Program-made: the position numbers and the translations under genes
The notes under the pieces: model-generated
Database searches by the model: none
Seen by the model: the letters and a program-made list of their open reading frames with translations, nothing else
Told to the model about the DNA's origin: nothing
Shown here: positions 59,701-64,000 of the stretch, one piece after another
Layout: every line of letters begins with the position of its first letter
Position numbering within the stretch: position 1 is the first letter of the stretch
Assembly: GCA_965232455.1 (NCBI GenBank)
Contig: OZ246981.1
Coordinates: 186,001 to 250,000 of the forward strand
Origin: JBFGFX01 sp965232455
GTDB lineage: Bacteria > Pseudomonadota > Gammaproteobacteria > Steroidobacterales > Woeseiaceae
Direction: 5' to 3'
DNA: 64,000 nucleotides

Positions 59701-61937
59701 GGCGGTGTGGAGCTTCCCCCCGTGACGACCAGTGCGTAGACCGCGTCCGTCGCGGGTGTAGCGGTATGTCCGTCCATGACGATGTCGTCGCCCAGCACTT
59801 CGATGTCCCAGGTGCCGGCTTCCGGCGCCTGAATGAATACGTTCTCGACGGGGTCGATCGTGTTCGAGTTGCCGCCGGGCGTCGACCAGTTTCCGCCTCG
59901 CAAACCGTTGTTGCCCCAATACACCGTGCCCGTTGGGCTGGTTACCCTGAGGCTCAAGTCGTTAATGCGATGGACGGCGGCCGCGGGATTGCCGCGCAGG
60001 TCGCGGTACACCATCGTGGCTTTCAAGGCCTGGCTGCCGTCGACGGTCAAGGTATACGCGTTGACGCCGCCCGGCGTTACGACGTCGTCTTCGTTGATCA
60101 ATATCGGCAGGGTCCATCCGTTCGCCTGCGCGGCGTCGTAGAGGTTTCTGAGGTCGGGCGCTCCCCAGCCCTGATGGACACGGCTCATATTGGCCGAGTC
60201 GCCGCCGCTGAAGTTGTAACGAAACGCGCTGTGTATCATCAACGCTCTCGCCGTGGCGGCGTGTGGCCGCACGTCGAATACGTCGCGGTTTTGTCCGGGC
60301 CCGCCGGCAAACACCCCGTCCGCCCACATCTGAAACATGATAGCGAACGCCGCTCCCACGGTCGGCGTGGCGCCGCTGGTCCCGCCGAAATCGCGGTAGG
60401 CGGTGTCGCTGACGTCGTCGATCGTGCGGATGCCGCCGTACTGGCCGGACAGGTCCGGCTTTATGCGATCGTCGGCGGCGGGTCCGATACTTGCTCTGTT
60501 CCAATTGTCGTCACTACGATCGATCGTGTCCTCGGTGTGGAAACCGCCGACCGCCACGACGTTTTTGGCCCATGCCGCCGGGCGCGAATTTCGATTGCCT
60601 TCGTTGCTTTGTGATTGCAGTTTGATGAAATCCAGGTCGAAGAGCACCTCGTCGTATTCCGCAGACCACGTGGTGTACTGCGTCGTCTGGGTGTAGTCGG
60701 TGCTGCTGGTTTGCGCAATCGCCCGATAGGGTCCGCTCGGATCGATCAGCTCGGCCAGGTGTCCGCGAAGCTGCGATTCCGTGGGCTGATTGTTGCTCGG
60801 AAATCCCGAGAAACGGGAGAATACGATTGGGCGCGCGGCGCAACGGATCAACCCGCCGCTCATGGCGATTCCTTCCCCGTAAACGATTCCGGCGATCTCG
60901 GTGCCATGGTTCAAGCCGCCCGATCCCGACGCCTGGGGACTGCGCACGAGTATGGGTTTGTTGACCAGTTCCTGGTGACTGAGCCTGTAACCCCGGTCAT
61001 AGACCTCGAAGCCGACGCCCTGGCCGCAGTAGCCGGCAACCTGTTCGATGTAATCGAATTCTTCCCGTTGTCGAACCTGATCCAGGTCTTCACCCTCTTC
61101 GCCGCGGAGGTCGATAAACAGCGTCTCGGCTTGCTGGGCGACCCGCAGCAGCTGGTCGGCGTTCAAATTAGCCGAAAACCGGCTGCTCGCCGACGCGCTG
61201 GTCCGAAGATCCACCGATCGGGATTGCGCGGGATCGCCGCTCAATACGACACCTCCGATCGACTCGGTGAATCTCACGAGCGCTGCCCGGTGTGCCTGGC
61301 TGACCGCCATTATCGAGTACGTCCGTATCGCGCCGCTTCCCGAAGCAACGACGTTCTCCAGTCCTTCTTGAAGCTTGTATGCCGGAAGGTAGTCCGTCGT
61401 CGCTCGAACGAACGGCATGGACTCCGTCGCGGTTTTGGCGGTGCGGCTCATCAAGACAATCAGCGCGTTCGGGGGTAACGCCGTAACGATTTCGGCCCCC
61501 GCGTTCTCGATCGCCCGCTGATAGTCGGGATGCGCCTGGGTGTGAAATTGGACAATGTACGCATCAACGGACCGGCCGGCATCGCGGACGTAAAGGCTCG
61601 GAGCAAGACTGCTCGAACGTTGCGCGGCAGCCGGTTGACCACCGACCAGCGGGTCGAATGCGGGCGCGCGACGCAGGCGAATGAGATTGTTTGCAGGGCG
61701 CGGACGACTGAATGCGTTTCCGTCGATGCTCGATTGATACGTACCGTCCGCGTTCAAAATCTCCTGCGTGCCGAGAGTCCCGATCTCTCGCCGGTCTCCG
61801 GAGCCGGCGCTGCTTTCCGGTGAGTCCGCCTGAGCGTGCGCCGCGGACAAGCCCGTCACGGCGAAAATGAACAGGAGCGCCGAGAAAATTGCGCCACGGC
61901 GGAATGAAAGGAACAACCTGAAAGTCGATGTCGTCAC
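56721..61937 (-). CDS. Large secreted subtilisin-like protease with PKD-like and MAM-like repeats
   Basis: 1738 residues. Signal peptide 1-35 (cleavage AHA-Q). The S8 domain has Asp314 in EVYDRGYRLSHQEL, His344 in NHGTEIAGIVYG and Ser521 in GGTSGATPTVGAAF, a full triad. A beta-sandwich like a P-domain follows (RINDLSLRVTSPTGTVYWGN, TWDIEVLGDD). From residue 748 the order is PKD-PKD-PKD-MAM-PKD-MAM-PKD-MAM. PKD-like units open NQAPVVDAGANQT or a variant, and MAM-like units open FESGQGNW and hold DWTRDSGGTPSNNTGP. The last two PKD-MAM units repeat with a period of exactly 804 bases. There is no visible autotransporter barrel or sorting tail, so export beyond the periplasm would need type II secretion. 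Likely a degrader of extracellular protein. Confidence 0.88.
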   Translation of the reverse strand: MTTSTFRLFLSFRRGAIFSALLFIFAVTGLSAAHAQADSPESSAGSGDRREIGTLGTQEILNADGTYQSSIDGNAFSRPRPANNLIRLRRAPAFDPLVGGQPAAAQRSSSLAPSLYVRDAGRSVDAYIVQFHTQAHPDYQRAIENAGAEIVTALPPNALIVLMSRTAKTATESMPFVRATTDYLPAYKLQEGLENVVASGSGAIRTYSIMAVSQAHRAALVRFTESIGGVVLSGDPAQSRSVDLRTSASASSRFSANLNADQLLRVAQQAETLFIDLRGEEGEDLDQVRQREEFDYIEQVAGYCGQGVGFEVYDRGYRLSHQELVNKPILVRSPQASGSGGLNHGTEIAGIVYGEGIAMSGGLIRCAARPIVFSRFSGFPSNNQPTESQLRGHLAELIDPSGPYRAIAQTSSTDYTQTTQYTTWSAEYDEVLFDLDFIKLQSQSNEGNRNSRPAAWAKNVVAVGGFHTEDTIDRSDDNWNRASIGPAADDRIKPDLSGQYGGIRTIDDVSDTAYRDFGGTSGATPTVGAAFAIMFQMWADGVFAGGPGQNRDVFDVRPHAATARALMIHSAFRYNFSGGDSANMSRVHQGWGAPDLRNLYDAAQANGWTLPILINEDDVVTPGGVNAYTLTVDGSQALKATMVYRDLRGNPAAAVHRINDLSLRVTSPTGTVYWGNNGLRGGNWSTPGGNSNTIDPVENVFIQAPEAGTWDIEVLGDDIVMDGHTATPATDAVYALVVTGGSSTPPVNQAPVVDAGANQTIQLPASANLMASVSDDGLPSGSTVSTNWSVVSGPGGVTFGNAAAVNTTAAFSAPGTYVLRITASDTELSSSDDVTITVDPPPANQAPVVNAGSNQTIVLPATASLDGTVSDDGLPLGANVTTSWSQVSGPGSVAFGNAAAIDTTASFSTDGTYVLRLTANDTALSNSDDVTITVNPEPPNAPPSVNAGSDQNAVVGVALTLNGSVSDDGRPNPPGAVTVGWSQVSGPDTASFGNAASAVTDVTLPVEGSYVLRLTANDGAASSSDELTVTAVAAPVVLEAQDFESGQGNWLNVTAGDDEDWTRDSGGTPSNNTGPDSGNAGSTWYMYLETSNNQGAFNAGDTAILEGPDIASGNNRSLSFFYHMYGSNMGTLNVDVQSGGVWTDGVWSISGQQQSSNSAAYSQATVDLNGFSGVIRVRFRAVAAGDFRGDMAIDDIEISGILGPPVNQAPVVDAGADQTVILPDASSLSGSVSDDGLPAGAPVNSTWSQVSGPGTVGFGNASSVNTTASFPVAGTYVLRLTASDTELSASDDIEVTVLEPGSTPVVLEAEGFESGQGNWANVTTGDNEDWTRDSGGTPSNNTGPNDGNAGSTWYMYLETSNNQGAFNAGDSAILEGPIVNGSSRVLTFFYHMYGSDMGTLNVDVESGGVWIESVWSVSGQQQSGSSAAYLQATVDLNSFSGPIRVRFRGVAAGDFRGDMAIDDIEITGILGPPVNQAPMVNAGADQTVILPETATLNGSVSDDGLPAAAPVTSIWTQVTGPGTVSFGDASAAVTTASFPAAGTYLLRLTGSDTALSASDDVEITVLDAGSTPVVLEAESFENGQGNWANVTTGDNEDWTRDSGGTPSNNTGPNGGNNGSSWYMYLETSESGGAFNAGDTAILLGPTINGAARTLTFFYHMYGSNMGTLNVDVESGGVWTEGVWTISGQQQSSSSAAYAQATVDLGSFSGPIRVRYRAVAAGNFRGDMAIDDIEITGVN

Positions 61938-62258
61938 AATAGCCCCCGAATAGCCCGTTGTCGTGCAACAAACGGCGTGCTTCGCAGCCTGGACTGCCCG
62001 CTTAAGGACGTGACGATAACGGTGCTTGTTGTTTGTTCTCCGTTTGCTGGCAGGCGGAACTCTGGGTTAACAGACCCAAGCCAGCCCCCGAAAACTGCCG
62101 CACAACACGGGACTCGGCGTTCAACGCGGCGGCGGGATGCCGGGCTCGCGAAAACCGGCGTAGTGCGGTACGGAGTTTTCACATTTACCGTACATCAGTT
62201 GATCGTCCGGCTTCATGCAATCCCGACATACTCATATGAGTAATTTTCAACACAGAAC

Positions 62259-62299
62259 GAGCTGCGTGCTCCGCCGAAGCGGCAAATGAACGGATTCGA
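62259..62299. repeat. Direct repeat unit A
   Basis: GAGCTGCGTGCT, a GCCGAAGCGGC-like stem and AAATGAACGGATTCGA. It differs from unit B by one indel and a few changes. Confidence 0.7.
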
Positions 62300-62307
62300 A
62301 ATAGAGT

Positions 62308-62347
62308 GAGCTGCGTGCTTGCCGAGGCGGCAAATGAACCGATTCGA
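62308..62347. repeat. Direct repeat unit B
   Basis: Second copy, starting 49 bases after unit A: GAGCTGCGTGCT, then GCCGAGGCGGCAAATGAAC and GATTCGA. Confidence 0.7.
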
Positions 62348-62391
62348 TTCAGACCGGGACGCAAGAATGACGCCGGGGCGCCGGAACCGGC

Positions 62392-63261
62392 TCAGCGCCC
62401 GGCATCGCCCACCGCCAATACCTCCAGCTCGTAAATGACGACGGCGTTTGCGGGTACGACACCGTGCGCAGAGGATCCGAAGGCCAGGTGAGGCGGGATC
62501 GTCAGCTCCCAGCGGGAGCCGACACGCATCAGCTCGAGCGCCTCCATCCAACCGGCGAGAACGTTCGACACCTGAAACGCGCCGGGTTGGCCGCCTTCGC
62601 CGTAGGAACTCTCGAAAACCCTGCCGTCCGCGAGGCGTCCCTGAAAGTGCAGGGTGACCCAGTCTGCTTGACCAATTTCCGCGCCGCTGCCGGTTTGCAG
62701 AACACGGTACTGCAAACCGCTGGCCAGCGTGACGACGCCGGGCCTCGTAGAGTTTTCGGCCAGATAACGACTCGCGTGTTCTCGATTGATCGCCGACTCT
62801 TCTCGCGCGCGCCGTTGTTCGGCCGCCTCGATTTCGCGATCGAATGCATAGATCAAACTCCGTATCTGCTCCGTCGTCAGCCGCGCGGCGCCGCGAGGCT
62901 CTCTGCGTTCCGCCGCCTCCGCAAACGCGTCCATGAAGCCCTGTTTCGCCATCTGTTTATCCAGCTCGATTCCCAGTGACTCGAAGTACCCGAAGCGACG
63001 CAACAATCCGCGAGCTCTATCCAGCCCGTACGCATAGGCCAGCGCCGCTCGGTCATCGTCGAATTGCCCTTCCGCGGGTTCGTTCGTCAACGTGTTTGTC
63101 GGACTGTTGGCAACGGCAGCGTCGTCGGTGTTCAGCTGCTCATCGGCGTCAATTTCTCCGGTCAAGGCGCTACCGAAGGCGAGTATCGGCAGAAACAGTG
63201 CTCCGAGAATCGCCGACGTATGCCTGCGGAGGTCCCGATCCAGGTCTATGTGCCCTTGCAT
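62392..63261 (-). CDS. FKBP-type peptidyl-prolyl isomerase with N-terminal dimerisation domain
   Basis: 289 residues from the ATG at 63261 (GGAG upstream); the open frame upstream of it is arginine-rich and unsupported. The start holds a hydrophobic segment (AILGALFLPILAFGSALTG) that may be a signal peptide or anchor. An FKBP_N-type helical domain follows (ALAYAYGLDRARGLLRRFGY, LDKQMAKQGFMDAFAEAAER), then a long charged helix and the FKBP domain (LQYRVLQTGSGAEIGQADWV, GRVFESSYGEGGQPGAFQVS, ELTIPPHLAFGSSAHGVVPA). This is the FkpA/Mip-like layout of periplasmic folding helpers; it could assist the large secreted protease downstream. Confidence 0.88.
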   Translation of the reverse strand: MQGHIDLDRDLRRHTSAILGALFLPILAFGSALTGEIDADEQLNTDDAAVANSPTNTLTNEPAEGQFDDDRAALAYAYGLDRARGLLRRFGYFESLGIELDKQMAKQGFMDAFAEAAERREPRGAARLTTEQIRSLIYAFDREIEAAEQRRAREESAINREHASRYLAENSTRPGVVTLASGLQYRVLQTGSGAEIGQADWVTLHFQGRLADGRVFESSYGEGGQPGAFQVSNVLAGWMEALELMRVGSRWELTIPPHLAFGSSAHGVVPANAVVIYELEVLAVGDAGR

Positions 63262-63301
63262 TGCGTCGTCTCCATTCCGGACTCGCGCGACTCCCCGTTT
63301 G

Positions 63302-63314
63302 GCGTTAACAGGCC
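63302..63314 (-). repeat. Short dispersed repeat GGCCTGTTAACGC, copy 4
   Basis: Lies between the LysR-family gene and the FKBP gene; identical over 13 bases to copy 3. Confidence 0.5.
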
Positions 63315-63322
63315 GGGACGCG

Positions 63323-64000
63323 TCACGCGTGTCGATGTTTCGACTTGACGTGTTCCCAGAGTCTGAGCGCGACCGGCTTCGTCGTTGCCGAATACCGGTA
63401 TAACTCGATCGACAGGGGTATCTCGAAAGCGCTGTCGGCAATCACGACAAATTCCCCGCTGTCGAGTTCGCTGCGAATGATGCTCTTGGGTAGCCAGGCC
63501 ATCCCGGCGCCGGCGGCCACAAAACCTTTCGTGCAGCCGACGATTGAACTCTCGACGTTCGTGTCCAGCCGGGTGTAGGGGTATGACTCCGAAATTCGCT
63601 TGGCGATCGAATTGGCAATTGATGATGTGCGCCACGGAGAAAGGTACGGTAACGCGTTGCCGTTCTCGCAGGGCAATTTGTAATCGTGCCGCGCGTGCAG
63701 CAACCGGTGGCAGACCGGTACCAGGCTGTCGCGGCCTATGACGATTGACTCGAACTTGCTGGCATCCATCGCGAGCATTTCGAGGCCATGTCCGTAATGC
63801 AGCAGAAAGTCGCTTTGCTTGGATCGCAGAGTCTCAAAATGGTCATGGATGCCGGAGATGTCGGTTTGCACCTTGATGCCGAAAGTTCCAACCTCTTCGC
63901 GCAGCCGAGTCAGCCAGGTTGGGAGGAACGTGATCGCCAGGTTGGTGGACGACGAAAATGCGATGACGTCTCTATCCGGCCGCTGTTTGTCACCAAAATC
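63323..64000 (-). CDS. LysR-family regulator, C-terminal part (cut by window edge)
   Basis: 225 residues are visible; the helix-turn-helix lies beyond the window. The sequence is the effector domain of a LysR regulator: VIAFSSSTNLAITFLPTWLT is the strand after the hinge, FLLHYGHGLEMLAMDASKFE and VIGRDSLVPVCHRLLHARHD follow, and CTKGFVAAGAGMAWLPKSII is the usual late helix (GxGxxxLP). The overall look resembles YjiE/HypT-like regulators, weakly. The frame is open to the edge, so the gene continues. Confidence 0.8.
   Translation of the reverse strand, partial: DFGDKQRPDRDVIAFSSSTNLAITFLPTWLTRLREEVGTFGIKVQTDISGIHDHFETLRSKQSDFLLHYGHGLEMLAMDASKFESIVIGRDSLVPVCHRLLHARHDYKLPCENGNALPYLSPWRTSSIANSIAKRISESYPYTRLDTNVESSIVGCTKGFVAAGAGMAWLPKSIIRSELDSGEFVVIADSAFEIPLSIELYRYSATTKPVALRLWEHVKSKHRHA

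Larger units (their letters stand above)
61938..62391. other. Gap of 454 bases with two direct repeats and the likely protease promoter
   Basis: No gene is supported. The left part should hold the protease promoter and leader. At 62259-62347 lie two copies of a 40-base repeat (listed separately). Just before them, ACTCATATGAGT (62230-62241) is a perfect 12-bp palindrome. Confidence 0.5.

Noticed and set aside
58284..60614. Open frame of 776 codons opposite the protease gene
   Set aside because: It is an antisense shadow of the PKD/MAM repeats; its own apparent repeats follow from the 804-base duplication of the protease.

Overview
The window is about 64 kb of high-GC, gene-dense chromosome. 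The gene content points to a heterotrophic gammaproteobacterium, perhaps of the Woeseiales/Steroidobacterales/Xanthomonadales type: a HexR-controlled Entner-Doudoroff operon, a complete glgA-glgB-glgC-glgP-glgX/malQ glycogen set, STN-type TonB receptors with FecI/FecR regulators, and many ECF sigma factors. This lineage call is inference from gene content. I saw no tRNA, rRNA, CRISPR array, intact insertion sequence or phage gene.

Layout. (a) 1-2.9 kb: start of a cut-off gene, a stand-alone topoisomerase-type zinc-ribbon protein, and an operon of DGPF/YCII protein, ECF42-type sigma factor with a TPR-like tail, and VOC protein. (b) 3.1-10.5 kb: FecI-like sigma, FecR-like anti-sigma, STN-type TonB receptor and a prolyl-oligopeptidase lipoprotein. 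The sigma gene and the receptor gene share a promoter-like sequence. (c) 10.6-16 kb: a lone ribbon-helix-helix protein divergent from a lipoprotein gene across palindromes, a sigma/anti-sigma/periplasmic-protein operon, an alpha/beta hydrolase and an SRPBCC protein. (d) 16.1-21.5 kb: a second FecI/FecR/TonB-receptor set with its own promoter pair. Its receptor has a second start site and signal peptide inside the reading frame. (e) 21.6-37.1 kb: catabolic and amino-acid genes: arylformamidase-like hydrolase, Asp/Glu-racemase-like protein, hydroxy/aminomuconic-semialdehyde dehydrogenase, SnoaL-like protein, methyltransferase, SDR, RidA, LysR, ketopantoate-reductase-like protein, PLD-family protein, L-serine dehydratase, quinone oxidoreductase, MaoC, AhpD-like protein and an NSS transporter. 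(f) 37.2-49.5 kb: a seven-gene leftward run hexR-malQ-glgC-glgA-glgB-glgP-glgX. (g) 49.5-56.6 kb: the divergent zwf-pgl-edd-glk operon, then a Ca/Na exchanger and a CDF metal exporter. (h) 56.7-64 kb: a 1738-residue secreted subtilase with PKD and MAM repeats, a repeat-bearing 454-bp gap, an FKBP-type isomerase and the 3' part of a LysR regulator.

How it fits together. The two FecI/FecR/TonB sets look like surface-signalling import systems. Each sigma gene and its receptor gene carry the same candidate promoter. The two systems share the -10-like core TC(G/A)TCTAT and the spacing, but differ in the -35-like element (GGGGG versus TGAGG). The first set ends in a periplasm-facing peptidase, which suggests a peptide-like ligand. 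HexR sits between the glycogen operon and the Entner-Doudoroff operon, and a near-perfect HexR-type palindrome overlaps its start codon. One repressor could therefore link glucose 6-phosphate breakdown to glycogen storage and release.

Limits: everything was read by eye. Domain names come from remembered motifs, and no database search or folding calculation was run.
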